From Flavobacterium franklandianum (GTDB taxonomy: Bacteria > Bacteroidota > Bacteroidia > Flavobacteriales > Flavobacteriaceae): a stretch of DNA of 64,000 nucleotides. The notes under the pieces are model-generated. The model saw only the letters and a program-made list of their open reading frames with translations. It was not told where the DNA came from and made no database searches. How positions within the stretch are numbered: the stretch's first letter is position 1; every line of letters starts with the position of its first letter. Positions 51,638 to 61,050 of this stretch are shown piece by piece. Location: contig NZ_VJZR01000002.1 of NCBI RefSeq assembly GCF_007097365.1, forward strand, positions 143,464 to 207,463. Direction: 5' to 3'. The translations under genes were made by a program, and so were the position numbers.

Positions 51638-52435
51638 TTAATTTGTTTCAAAACCTTGTTTTTTATCTGTAATAATTTCGTTGTATTTGACTGCCAGTTC
51701 TCCCATTTCAAATTCTATTTTTGTTTTGTTTTTAGATTTTAAAACTTCTGAAATTCTGCTGTCTTCCACACAGTAATACTGAAATCCTTTGACGTATTCC
51801 GAAGGGATTTTTAGTGTTTTTGTAAAATAAGTGTCGTCAAAAAGCGAACCCAGTAGCACTAATAAACGCTCTTTCTTTTCAACTTCGAGTTCTTTTTTGA
51901 GCATTGTGGTTCTTCCACTGATAGCATTCAAAATAGGATCAACAGGCATTGAACCTCCCAAAATCCCTAATAATTGAATAGGTTTGAAATCTCCAGCAGT
52001 TTTTAGTCTCCTTTCGGCAGGGGTGTATTTTTTTATGCCTTTGGGAGAAATTCCCAATGCAACTGCATTTATTTCAGGATTTTTATTGATAATTACTTCA
52101 TCTAGTTCTGTGATTTTTGAAACCATTTTAATGATTATAATGTCTGGTTTCAAATCTTCTTCTTCGATTATCTTTCGGTGATATTCTAAATTTACTGAAG
52201 TGAATACCAATAAATCATCGGCTTTCGCCAGAATAAAAAACTCTCCATTACTGTTGCTAATAGTGCTCTTTTCATTCACCAAATTAATAATACTAACTCC
52301 AGCTATAGTGCGTGATTCTACAATTATTTTTCCGTGAATTAATTTCTCGCCAGCAGTTTGACCAAAAGTAATTTGATGTAGAAATAGCAAAAAAAGTATC
52401 AGTGTATTATTCGTTCTCACTAGCAATAATTTCAA
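51638..52435 (-). CDS. CarboxypepD_reg-like protein, copy A
   Basis: A 265-residue exported protein. Signal peptide, then an Ig-like CarboxypepD_reg domain at about 30-105 (KIIVESRTIAGVSIINLVNE, NGEFFILAKADDLLVFTSV), then a region with NAVALGISPKGIKKYTPAER and KIPSEYVKGFQYYCVED. The start is TTG at 52435; a GTG at 52420 would give a slightly shorter signal peptide and a 14-base rather than 29-base overlap with the gene before it. It is paralogous to copy B. There is no TonB plug or barrel. Function unknown. Confidence 0.8.
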   Translation of the reverse strand: MKLLLVRTNNTLILFLLFLHQITFGQTAGEKLIHGKIIVESRTIAGVSIINLVNEKSTISNSNGEFFILAKADDLLVFTSVNLEYHRKIIEEEDLKPDIIIIKMVSKITELDEVIINKNPEINAVALGISPKGIKKYTPAERRLKTAGDFKPIQLLGILGGSMPVDPILNAISGRTTMLKKELEVEKKERLLVLLGSLFDDTYFTKTLKIPSEYVKGFQYYCVEDSRISEVLKSKNKTKIEFEMGELAVKYNEIITDKKQGFETN

Positions 52436-53129
52436 TGTATTTTGTTGCCAATTCGCCCATCAAAAACTCAGTTGTTGTTTTGTTGTTCGTTTTTAATATT
52501 GTTGTAAATTTATCGTTTTCAACGGCGTAGTATTTAAAACCTTTTACATATTCCAAAGGTATTTTTAAAATGCTTACAAAATGATTTTGGTCAAACATAT
52601 TGTCTATGAGTTGTATATATGACCATTTTTTTTCCACTTTAACTTCTTTTTTGAGCATCGCAGTTCTTCCAGACATAAAATTTAAAAGAGCATCACCAGC
52701 TGTGGATTTAGCAGTGTATAATTTTTTTTCTACCTGAGTTAAATGTTTAATGCCTATTGATGAAATCCCTAGAGTAACGGCATTAATATTGTCATATCTT
52801 TTTATGACTACTTCCTTTAATATAGTAATGTTCGCTTCCATTTTTACAAGAAATAATTCTTCTTGAAAATGGTTTGACTCCAAAACAATGCAATTTTCTT
52901 TGAGCTGAATTGCCGAAAATAAAAGAGTATCTCCTGGTGTTGCAGTTATCGAAAAATAGCCGTCCTTTAGGGTTATCGTCGATTTTTCTGTCTTTAGATT
53001 GATGACATAAACCCCCTCGAGATCCATACTATTGGCATTGATTTTACCGTTTATTACAATTCTAGGAGATTCTTGAGCCAAAACTGTGTTGGCAATAAAA
53101 ACAAAGAACACACAGATTCCTAATTTCAT
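52407..53129 (-). CDS. CarboxypepD_reg-like protein, copy B
   Basis: A 240-residue exported protein with a signal peptide (MKLGICVFFVFIANTVLAQ), the same Ig-like domain (KINANSMDLEGVYVINLK, DGYFSITATPGDTLLFSAI) and the shared C-terminal block (NAVTLGISSIGIKHLTQVEK, SGRTAMLKKEVKVEKKW, KIPLEYVKGFKYYAVEND). It is first in the group and overlaps copy A. Paralogy by tandem duplication is likely; both keep full length. Function unknown. Confidence 0.82.
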   Translation of the reverse strand: MKLGICVFFVFIANTVLAQESPRIVINGKINANSMDLEGVYVINLKTEKSTITLKDGYFSITATPGDTLLFSAIQLKENCIVLESNHFQEELFLVKMEANITILKEVVIKRYDNINAVTLGISSIGIKHLTQVEKKLYTAKSTAGDALLNFMSGRTAMLKKEVKVEKKWSYIQLIDNMFDQNHFVSILKIPLEYVKGFKYYAVENDKFTTILKTNNKTTTEFLMGELATKYIEIIASENE

Positions 53130-53288
53130 TAATTGGATGAATCATATATTATAAAGTTGTAAAATTATTCCAATGTCTTCCAAATTAAATATTAAGGACT
53201 TTATAAGAAAATGTTAATTATAATTTTTGAATTGCCACACTAAAAGCACTATTTCATATCTTTAACCCAAACTTATTTTGTTGAAACT

Positions 53289-53999
53289 ATGAGTAAAAAT
53301 ATAATTATAGCCAGTACATCTACGCTTCACGATGGTGATTATTTAGAGTATTTATTACCCGAATTAAAAATCCATTTCGAGAATTGCAAAACGATTTTGT
53401 TCATTCCTTTTGCAAGACCAAGCGGTATAACTCACGAGGAATATACTGCTAAAGTAGCATTGGCTTTCGCCAAAATAGGAAAGGTAGTAAAAGGAATTCA
53501 TCAATTTGATGATTATTCTATTGCAATCAAAAATGCTGAAGGGATTTTTACGGGTGGTGGAAATACTTTTTTATTGGTTGCTCAATTGTATAAAAAGGAT
53601 TGTATGATTGCGCTTACTGAAGCTGTCAAAAATGGCACACCTTATCTAGGAACAAGTGCAGGAAGTAATATTTGCGGACTATCAATGCAAACAACTAATG
53701 ATATGCCTATTGTTTGTCCGCCAAGTTTTAAAACATTAGGAGTGATTTCTTTTAATATAAATCCACATTATCTAGATGCTGATTTGCTATCCAAACATAT
53801 GGGAGAAACTAGAGAAACAAGAATAAACGAATATCATTCGTTCAACAATGTTCCTGTTTTAGGATTACGAGAGGGAAGTTGGTTAAAAGTGACAGGAGAC
53901 AAAGTGGTTTTAAAAGGAAATTTGACCGCTCGCCTCTTTTTACAAAATCAAATTCCGGTCGAAATTGAAAGCGAAACAGACATAAGTTATGTAAAATAA
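53289..53999 (+). CDS. pepE: Alpha-aspartyl dipeptidase (peptidase E)
   Basis: A 236-residue cytosolic serine peptidase of family S51 that cleaves N-terminal Asp from dipeptides. The nucleophile is in GTSAGSNICG, after GIFTGGGNTFLLV; the FNINPHYLDADL and GLREGSWL regions are conserved. No signal peptide. It runs convergent to tRNA-Gly with a shared terminator. Confidence 0.93.
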   Translation: MSKNIIIASTSTLHDGDYLEYLLPELKIHFENCKTILFIPFARPSGITHEEYTAKVALAFAKIGKVVKGIHQFDDYSIAIKNAEGIFTGGGNTFLLVAQLYKKDCMIALTEAVKNGTPYLGTSAGSNICGLSMQTTNDMPIVCPPSFKTLGVISFNINPHYLDADLLSKHMGETRETRINEYHSFNNVPVLGLREGSWLKVTGDKVVLKGNLTARLFLQNQIPVEIESETDISYVK

Positions 54000-54028
54000 A
54001 AAACCCCAAACTTTCGTTTGAGGTTTTT
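53998..54028. terminator. Bidirectional terminator, pepE / tRNA-Gly
   Basis: AAAACCCCAAAC pairs with GTTTGAGGTTTT around the loop TTTC, with A- and T-runs on both sides. It directly abuts both genes. Confidence 0.8.
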
Positions 54029-54030
54029 AG

Positions 54031-54103
<73 letters not shown>

Positions 54104-54361
54104 AGTACAACGGTGCAAATATACATAACAAGTTAGCTTCTTTGCAAGTTTTTTTTTGAAATTCTTACTAAATGGCATTATTTTTTTATAACCATTTTAA
54201 AACTAAATCATTATAAATTCATTATTTTTATATCTTAACATCATTCTTAAATTATTCAGTGACTACAGATGCTTATTTGATAGACAATTCAATTTTTCTA
54301 ATAATTTCAACTTTTGTAAAACCAAAGCACAAAAACAATTTAATTTTAAAAATATATAAAA

Positions 54362-55945
54362 ATGAATAAATTTTTATTTTTTCTATTAATTTTTACTTTT
54401 TTTAGTTGTGATAAAGAGCCGAAAAAAAAAATTGTGGCTCCAATTCCTACTTCAATTCCTGTAATTCTAGCCGTGGGTAAAGTGGTAACAATTGACAGTC
54501 TTTTGCTAAAACCTTTCCATAGTAAAGTGCTAGAAGAGTTCTATTTAGCTGCAGGTTATAAGTCTGTTTGGCAATCAAATAAAAACAGGGCAACTATTTT
54601 AGAACAACTTTCTAATTCCGATGACGAAGGTCTAAATTCGGATAATTATAAAGTAAATATTTTAAAGAAATTCGAAAAAAAATATGCCACTTTAAAAGAT
54701 AAAGAAAGAGCAAGTTATGATGTTTTGCTTACTCATTGCCTTCAAAAATATATCTTGCATTTGAGCAATGGGCAATTGAATCCCAGAAATTATTATAGAG
54801 ATTGGGATTTAAAGGAAAATGCAATTGACATTAACAAAACGATAGCTTTAATGCTAAAAAGTGATTCGGTTCAGTATAAAATCGAACAATTAAAACCCAA
54901 TTATATTGTTTATAAAAGTTTGAAAAAGGCACTCAAAATCATTAACTCTTTTCCAAATGATGATTTTAAAGCGATTGAAATAGCCAATAAAATTGTGTTG
55001 AACGATACAAACCCATCATTAATTGAGATTAAAAAAAGATTGATTTATTGGAAACAGATGAAGCCAATAGACAGTCTTTCTAGTATTTACGACAGTATAA
55101 CCAAAGAGGCGATGAAAAAATTCCAAATTCGTCATGGTTTAGCCGCTGATGGAATCATTGGAAAAGGAACAGTTGAAGCTCTAAATTTTTCAAAAAGGAA
55201 GCGAAAAGAACAAATTCTGGCCAATCTCGAACGTTGGAGATGGTTTCCAAAACAAATGGGAAAGGAATATATAATTGTAAATATTCCAGATTACAAATTG
55301 ATTCTGGTCAAAAATAATGATACTTTGAGAACTCATAAAGTCATTGTTGGAAGAGCTAAAAGGGCAACTCCTGTGCTTTCGTCAAGATTAAGTAATGTGA
55401 TTTTGAACCCTACTTGGACTGTGCCGCCTACAATTTTGCGGGAAGACGTGATTCCTTCTATTTCTAGAAATAGAAACTATTTAGCTCAAACCAATATGAA
55501 AGTTTATGACAGCAATGGAAATGAAGTTTCTTTCAATAATTGGAAACTTTCAAATGCTAAGGGGTATCGTTATGTGCAAACGCCAGGAACTTTTAATTCC
55601 TTGGGGATGGTTAAATTCTCTTTTCCAAATAGGTTTTCGATTTATTTGCACGATACTAACCATAGAGATTTTTTCGGAAAACAAAAGCGTTCCTTGAGTT
55701 CAGGTTGTGTGCGAGTGGAAAATCCGTTGAAATTGGCACAATATCTATTGGCCGATGAAGCTAATTGGAATATAGAAAGAATTACCGAAACTCTGAAAAA
55801 CGGAAAGACAAAGGCTATTAAAATAAACAATGAAGTTAACGTTCATGTTTTATATTGGACCGCTTGGAGTGAAAACAATACTTTAATTTTTAGAGACGAC
55901 ATATATAATCTTGATGCCGATTTGTTTCAAAAATTAGGACGATAA
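54362..55945 (+). CDS. L,D-transpeptidase, YcbB-type lipoprotein
   Basis: A 527-residue lipoprotein (Cys at 16 in LIFTFFSCDKE) with a peptidoglycan-binding domain (about 235-275, ITKEAMKKFQIRHGLAADGI) and a YkuD catalytic domain (about 300-450). The catalytic motif is intact: the His in YLHDTNHRDFFG and Ser-Gly-Cys-Arg in SSGCVRVENPLKLAQYLL. Such enzymes make 3-3 cross-links in peptidoglycan or attach proteins to it. The N-terminal region (about 60-230) matches the scaffold domain of YcbB (LdtD). It runs convergent to a second L,D-transpeptidase with a 12-base overlap. Confidence 0.94.
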   Translation: MNKFLFFLLIFTFFSCDKEPKKKIVAPIPTSIPVILAVGKVVTIDSLLLKPFHSKVLEEFYLAAGYKSVWQSNKNRATILEQLSNSDDEGLNSDNYKVNILKKFEKKYATLKDKERASYDVLLTHCLQKYILHLSNGQLNPRNYYRDWDLKENAIDINKTIALMLKSDSVQYKIEQLKPNYIVYKSLKKALKIINSFPNDDFKAIEIANKIVLNDTNPSLIEIKKRLIYWKQMKPIDSLSSIYDSITKEAMKKFQIRHGLAADGIIGKGTVEALNFSKRKRKEQILANLERWRWFPKQMGKEYIIVNIPDYKLILVKNNDTLRTHKVIVGRAKRATPVLSSRLSNVILNPTWTVPPTILREDVIPSISRNRNYLAQTNMKVYDSNGNEVSFNNWKLSNAKGYRYVQTPGTFNSLGMVKFSFPNRFSIYLHDTNHRDFFGKQKRSLSSGCVRVENPLKLAQYLLADEANWNIERITETLKNGKTKAIKINNEVNVHVLYWTAWSENNTLIFRDDIYNLDADLFQKLGR

Positions 55946-56656
55946 GACAGCAATTTTCTCGAAACTTCTTGATGGATGGTAAATAAAAAGGCAAGATTTG
56001 TTTTTTATTGTGTTGACAATTCCTGAAAGTAATTCATGTGGAATGGCAGGACAACCTTGACTTCTTCCTAATCTTTTGTTGGATTTAATATAAGAATTTG
56101 ACACATAATTTGCCGAGTGTATAACTACGCCTCTTTGTCTAGCATTGTCGTTAATACCTTTTTCTATACCGTCAAGTTTGAGCGACATTCCGTGTTTTCC
56201 TTGGTAAACTTCACCAGTAAGATAAAAACCCAAACTGCTTTTGTAAGAGCTGTTGGTATTCGAAAAGCTGTTTGCATATTCCTCTCCAGTATTTCTTCCG
56301 TGGGCAACTAAGGAATTGTATAAAATAGTATTGGTACTCAAATCGATTACCCAAAGCCTTTTGATATTTGATGATAAGCTAAAATCCACTAAGGTCAAAA
56401 TGTCCTTTTGGATTAATCCTCTCTCCTTTAGTGAATAATATCCTTTTAAGGCTTCCTTAAAACTTTCGAGATTCGGAAGGTTGAAATTATTGGAATTCAG
56501 GTGGTTATAAATTGTTTCGATGTTTGAATCTGAACTTGGGCTTAAAACACTTGCGATTTCTGGTTTTTTTGGTTTTACGGTTTCAGTAATAATTATTTCA
56601 CTTGAAAACATTGAAAAAATCAAAAAAAATATATGGGGAAATATCTTATAAATCAT
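55934..56656 (-). CDS. L,D-transpeptidase catalytic-domain family protein
   Basis: A 240-residue exported protein from the ATG at 56656 (TTG at 56695 lies within the promoter). A signal-like N-terminus is followed by a YkuD_2-type domain: LWVIDLSTNTILYNSLVAHG, the His in VVIHSANYVS, and SQGCPAIP with the catalytic Cys. This is a different subfamily from the 54362 enzyme, resembling the murein L,D-transpeptidase catalytic domain family. The function is probably in wall remodelling. No peptidoglycan-binding module. Confidence 0.9.
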   Translation of the reverse strand: MIYKIFPHIFFLIFSMFSSEIIITETVKPKKPEIASVLSPSSDSNIETIYNHLNSNNFNLPNLESFKEALKGYYSLKERGLIQKDILTLVDFSLSSNIKRLWVIDLSTNTILYNSLVAHGRNTGEEYANSFSNTNSSYKSSLGFYLTGEVYQGKHGMSLKLDGIEKGINDNARQRGVVIHSANYVSNSYIKSNKRLGRSQGCPAIPHELLSGIVNTIKNKSCLFIYHPSRSFEKIAVLSS

Positions 56657-56692
56657 TGATAACGTTTGGGTTAGATATTGGACTTGGGGCTG

Positions 56693-56700
56693 CAAATATA
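56693..56700 (-). promoter_or_regulatory. -7 box for the second L,D-transpeptidase
   Basis: TATATTTG on the minus strand, 36 bases before the ATG at 56656. It includes the TTG at 56695. Confidence 0.6.
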
Positions 56701-56816
56701 CAACAGAAATATAATTTACCGACCAATTTTAAGAAATAAATATGAATTAGATGCTAATTTAGAGGTGTTTATAACTTATAATATATGTATTTTTTTGTTT
56801 TTTGTGTTAATTTTAC

Positions 56817-56824
56817 TATTTTTG
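56817..56824 (+). promoter_or_regulatory. -7 box for the DUF5916 gene
   Basis: TATTTTTG, with a TTTG at 56794-56797, 19 bases upstream. This matches both elements of the Bacteroidota promoter. It lies 20 bases before the ATG. Confidence 0.7.
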
Positions 56825-56844
56825 CTTAACTATTATCTTAATTT

Positions 56845-59337
56845 ATGCCGAAAATTTACCCTTCTTTTTTCCTTCTTCTCGTTTTTATAAGTTTTGATAC
56901 TTATAGTCAAAAGAAGACCATTCAGGCTAAATTTTCTGCAGAAAACATTACTATAGATGGCAAAATAAATGAAGAGATATGGAAAACAGCGCCAATTGCC
57001 ACTGATTTTATAATGTTTGAGCCTGATAACGGCAAGCCAATTAGCGAAAGTAAAAAAACAGAGGTTAAAGTTCTGTATGATAATAATGCAGTTTATGTTT
57101 TGGCCGTTTTATACGATGACGAACCCAATAAAATTTCTCGTGAATTAACCAATAGAGATGAGTTTGGTGTTGCTGATGTTTTTTCGGTTTCAATCAACGG
57201 AAATAATGACGGACAACAAGATTTTCGATTTTTTGTAAGTGCAGCTGGAGTTCAAATGGATTGTTTGGCTACAGAAGGAGGTGAAGATTTTAATTGGGAT
57301 GCGATTTGGGATAGCGAAGTAAAAATAACCGATTTTGGCTGGGTAGTCGAAATGAAAATCCCATATGCTGCGCTTCGTTTTTCAAAAGAGATCAAACAAA
57401 CCTGGGGTATAAATTTTAAGCGAGATATTTTACGTGGTGCGATAGATCAAAGTTATACTTGGAATTTTGTGGACACCAAAATAGGTGCTGTGATTGTTCA
57501 AGCGGGGATTTTAGAGGGAATCGAGAACATAAAAACACCAACACGTCTCTTCTTTATTCCTTATTCATCTGCTTATTATCAGAAAGATGATTTTGCCTCG
57601 GATAGTACTTTTAAAGTTGGAATGGATATTAAATACGGCATTAATGACGCCTTTACGCTAGATGCTATATTAGTGCCCGATTTTGGTCAAACAAAATTTG
57701 ATAAAGCCATTCTTAATCTAGAGCCGTTCGAACAACAATTTGATGAAAATAGATCCTTTTTTACTGAAGCGACCGATTTGTTTTCTAAGGGAAACCTGTT
57801 TTATTCCAGAAGAATTGGTGGGAGTCCCATAAAAGACATTTATACTCTTCAGGATGAATTAGCAGCAAATGAAGAAATCATAAATTTTCCCAGCACTGTC
57901 GATTTAATAAATGCTGTGAAAATTTCAGGTCGAACAGAAAAAGGCCTTGGGATAGGCTTTTTGAATGCTGTCACTGCTAAAACGGAAGCCACAATTTTAA
58001 AAACAATTACAAATACAAGTGTTGACCCGATTACAAACTCAACAGCGACAACAACTACAGAAACCACTCGAGAAGAAGTTGTACAACCTTTGACAAACTA
58101 TAATGTTTTTGTCCTCGATCAGCGTTTTAATCAGAATTCATCGGTTTCTTTTATAAACACAAATACCATTAGAAACGTAGATTTTCGAGATGCCAATGTT
58201 TCAGCATTATTATTTGATTTGAACACCAAAAAAAACGCCTATAAATTATCGGGTGATTTTAAATACAGCAGTATCAAAGACAATGATTTTTATACTCTTT
58301 TGAATAATGGTTTAGAAAATTATAATGGTTTCAAAACCCAATTGAACTTTGCCAAAACTAGCGGAAAATACAGGTATATGTTTTCTGGAAAATACCTATC
58401 CGAAAATTATGACGTCAATGACTTAGGAATTATTTTTGTTAATAATTACCGTTCGGGTTATGGAGAAATGACCTATAGAATTATTAATCCAACTAAGACT
58501 TTTAACTCACTAAAGATCAACCAAAATATAAACGTTGAAATACATAACACTACTGGAAAAACCCAAGAAGCTTGGTATCAGGCTGTGTTTGCTGCTATTA
58601 ATAAAAAAAATCAAATTTGGGAAGGGAAAGTACAGGTAAGTCCATTTGATAGGTATAATTTTTATGAACCAAGAGTGCAGGGTAAATATGTTTTTGTGCC
58701 CCAGAGCATCGTTTCTTATTTGTACTTTGCCTCAAACGATAACAAAAAGTTCACTATCGATATTGATGGCTCAATTGAAAAATTTAATGAGGAAGGCAGA
58801 ATTATATACATGATTTCACCGGCAATTAGTAACCGTTTCAGTGATAAATTTTCGTTGTCTTATAATCTAATCTACACACGAAGAGTTAATGATCGTGGTT
58901 GGGTAGGATATGTTGGTGATGATGTAATTTTTGCAGAGCGCAATCGTGAAATAGTGGATCATTATTTTACAGGGAAATATTCGATAACAAATAAAATGTC
59001 CTTTAATCTAGTAGCACGATACTACTGGTCGTATGCCGAGAACCACGAATTTTTTACGCTGGAAGACAATGGTAAATTAACGACTAACTCAACTTATTCC
59101 GAAAATAAAAACAGGAATTTTAACTCTTGGAATTTCGATTTTTCGTATTCGTGGTGGTTTGCTCCCGCAAGCGAAATATCAGTTTTGTATCGAAATTATG
59201 CTGTAGAAAGTACCAATCTTGTGCAAAAAAACATGCAAACAAACTTAAACAATGTTTTTGATACTAATCTGACTTCCATTTTCTCGGTTAGCCTTAGGTA
59301 TTATATTGACTATAATTCCTTGAAAAGAAAGCACTAA
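56845..59337 (+). CDS. DUF5916 protein with CBM9-like domain
   Basis: An 830-residue exported protein. A signal peptide (MPKIYPSFFLLLVFISFDTYSQ) precedes a CBM9-like domain (about 30-225; TIDGKINEEIWKTAP, VKVLYDNNAVYVLAVLYDD, GWVVEMKIPYAALRF) and a long beta-rich DUF5916 region that ends with alternating aromatic strands (FDFSYSWWFAPASEISVLYR, FSVSLRYYID), like an outer-membrane barrel. Family members are surface or outer-membrane proteins of unknown role. A Thr-rich low-complexity stretch (SVDPITNSTATTTTETTREE) interrupts it near residue 395. No T9SS signal is visible. Confidence 0.88.
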   Translation: MPKIYPSFFLLLVFISFDTYSQKKTIQAKFSAENITIDGKINEEIWKTAPIATDFIMFEPDNGKPISESKKTEVKVLYDNNAVYVLAVLYDDEPNKISRELTNRDEFGVADVFSVSINGNNDGQQDFRFFVSAAGVQMDCLATEGGEDFNWDAIWDSEVKITDFGWVVEMKIPYAALRFSKEIKQTWGINFKRDILRGAIDQSYTWNFVDTKIGAVIVQAGILEGIENIKTPTRLFFIPYSSAYYQKDDFASDSTFKVGMDIKYGINDAFTLDAILVPDFGQTKFDKAILNLEPFEQQFDENRSFFTEATDLFSKGNLFYSRRIGGSPIKDIYTLQDELAANEEIINFPSTVDLINAVKISGRTEKGLGIGFLNAVTAKTEATILKTITNTSVDPITNSTATTTTETTREEVVQPLTNYNVFVLDQRFNQNSSVSFINTNTIRNVDFRDANVSALLFDLNTKKNAYKLSGDFKYSSIKDNDFYTLLNNGLENYNGFKTQLNFAKTSGKYRYMFSGKYLSENYDVNDLGIIFVNNYRSGYGEMTYRIINPTKTFNSLKINQNINVEIHNTTGKTQEAWYQAVFAAINKKNQIWEGKVQVSPFDRYNFYEPRVQGKYVFVPQSIVSYLYFASNDNKKFTIDIDGSIEKFNEEGRIIYMISPAISNRFSDKFSLSYNLIYTRRVNDRGWVGYVGDDVIFAERNREIVDHYFTGKYSITNKMSFNLVARYYWSYAENHEFFTLEDNGKLTTNSTYSENKNRNFNSWNFDFSYSWWFAPASEISVLYRNYAVESTNLVQKNMQTNLNNVFDTNLTSIFSVSLRYYIDYNSLKRKH

Positions 59338-59456
59338 AACGTTATTGTTTTAAGAAAATTCTGCATATAATTTACATTCATTATTTATTAGTTTATTTCT
59401 ACTTTATTTGTGTAAAATAGTAGTTTTAGTAACACACTGTTTTTTCATAAATACTT

Positions 59457-59464
59457 TATCTTTG
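59457..59464 (+). promoter_or_regulatory. -7 box for gpmI
   Basis: TATCTTTG fits TAnnTTTG and lies 17 bases before the ATG at 59482. Confidence 0.6.
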
Positions 59465-59481
59465 CATAAAAATATAACAAA

Positions 59482-60999
59482 ATGAGCAAAAAAGTAATCC
59501 TTATGATTCTTGATGGTTGGGGAAATTCTCCAGATCCAAAAGTATCTGCAATAGATAATGCCAATATCCCTTTCATCAAAAGTTTATATACAAAATATCC
59601 TGTTGGGCAACTTCGAACAGATGGTTTAAACGTAGGTTTGCCTGAAGGTCAAATGGGAAATTCCGAAGTGGGACATATGAACCTTGGTGCTGGTAGAATT
59701 GTGTATCAAGATTTAGCCAAAATCAATTTGGCTGTAGCCAATAATTCCTTGGCACAAGAACAAGTGCTTGTTGATGCCTTTCAATATGCTAAAGACAAAA
59801 ATGTAAATCTACACCTTCTTGGATTGGTTTCTGATGGTGGTGTGCATTCTCATACTTCACATTTACGCGGTTTGATCGATGCAACACAAGCTTTCGGATT
59901 GAAAAAAGTATTCGTTCACGCTTTTACCGATGGTCGTGATGTGGATCCAAAATCGGGAGCAACTTATATCCAAAATTTAGAAAATTATATTGCAAATACT
60001 TCAACAAAAATTGCTTCGGTGGTGGGAAGATATTATGCAATGGATCGTGACAAGCGTTGGGAAAGAGTGAAAATTGCCTACGATTTATTGGTAAACGGAA
60101 CTGGAACACATTCTAAAAATGTTGTAAAAAGCATCAAAGAAAGTTATGAAAATAACGTAACCGACGAATTTATCAATCCAATTATTGCCGTAGATGAAGA
60201 CGATCAACCGTTGGCTACAATAAAAGAAGGTGATGTTGTTGTTTTCTTTAACTTCAGAACTGATAGAGGTCGCGAATTGACCGAAACACTTTCTCAAAAA
60301 GATTTCCACGAGCAAAACATGCACAAACTCAATTTGTATTATGTTACACTTACCAATTATGATGAAACATACGAGAACGTAAAAGTAGTTTATAACAAAG
60401 ACAACGTTACAGAAACTCTTGGCGAAGTCTTAGAAAAAGCCAACAAAAAACAAATAAGAATCGCCGAAACTGAGAAATATCCTCACGTGACTTTCTTCTT
60501 TTCTGGTGGTAGAGAAATACCTTTTGAAGGCGAATCAAGAATCTTGAAAAACTCTCCAAAAGTGGCAACTTACGATTTGCAACCAGAAATGAGTGCTTTT
60601 GAATTGGCAGACGCTTTAGTTCCCGAACTTGAAAAGGGCGAAGTAGATTTTGTTTGTTTGAATTTTGCCAATGGCGATATGGTTGGTCATACTGGCGTAA
60701 TGAGTGCAGCAATTCAAGCTTGTGAAGCGGTTGATAAATGTGTAGAAAAAGTGATTACTGCGGCTTTGGCCAACGATTATACAACATTAATTATCGCCGA
60801 TCACGGGAACTGCGAAACGATGATTAATCCTGACGGAAGTCCGAACACAGCACACACCACAAATCCAGTGCCAATTATTTTGGTTGACAAAGAATTGAAA
60901 TCTATAAAAGACGGTGTTTTAGGAGATTTAGCTCCAACTATTTTAGAATTGATGGAAATTGAAAAACCTGTAGTTATGACTAGATTTTCACTTTTGTAA
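59482..60999 (+). CDS. gpmI: Phosphoglycerate mutase, cofactor-independent
   Basis: Interconverts 3- and 2-phosphoglycerate in glycolysis and gluconeogenesis without 2,3-bisphosphoglycerate. It has 505 residues. Metal ligands and the phosphorylated Ser are in LMILDGWGNS and GQMGNSEVGHMNLGAGR; GRYYAMDRDKRW, the FNFRTDRGRE segment, NFANGDMVGHTG and IIADHGNCETM are typical. It is a single-gene unit with its own promoter and a strong terminator. Confidence 0.98.
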   Translation: MSKKVILMILDGWGNSPDPKVSAIDNANIPFIKSLYTKYPVGQLRTDGLNVGLPEGQMGNSEVGHMNLGAGRIVYQDLAKINLAVANNSLAQEQVLVDAFQYAKDKNVNLHLLGLVSDGGVHSHTSHLRGLIDATQAFGLKKVFVHAFTDGRDVDPKSGATYIQNLENYIANTSTKIASVVGRYYAMDRDKRWERVKIAYDLLVNGTGTHSKNVVKSIKESYENNVTDEFINPIIAVDEDDQPLATIKEGDVVVFFNFRTDRGRELTETLSQKDFHEQNMHKLNLYYVTLTNYDETYENVKVVYNKDNVTETLGEVLEKANKKQIRIAETEKYPHVTFFFSGGREIPFEGESRILKNSPKVATYDLQPEMSAFELADALVPELEKGEVDFVCLNFANGDMVGHTGVMSAAIQACEAVDKCVEKVITAALANDYTTLIIADHGNCETMINPDGSPNTAHTTNPVPIILVDKELKSIKDGVLGDLAPTILELMEIEKPVVMTRFSLL

Positions 61000-61024
61000 T
61001 AGTTATAACCGAGTTTGTATAATG

Positions 61025-61050
61025 AGTCCCGCAATTTGCGGGACTTTTTT
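61025..61050 (+). terminator. gpmI terminator
   Basis: AGTCCCGCA (61025-61033) pairs perfectly with TGCGGGACT (61037-61045), followed by a T-run. It overlaps slightly with the end of the convergent CoA-transferase gene. Confidence 0.9.

Noticed and set aside
48795-53129. Type IX or TonB transporter locus
   Set aside because: CarboxypepD_reg domains are present but no plug, barrel, SusD or T9SS component genes are seen.
56657-56695. TTG start adding 13 residues to the second L,D-transpeptidase
   Set aside because: The codon lies in the TATATTTG -7 box.
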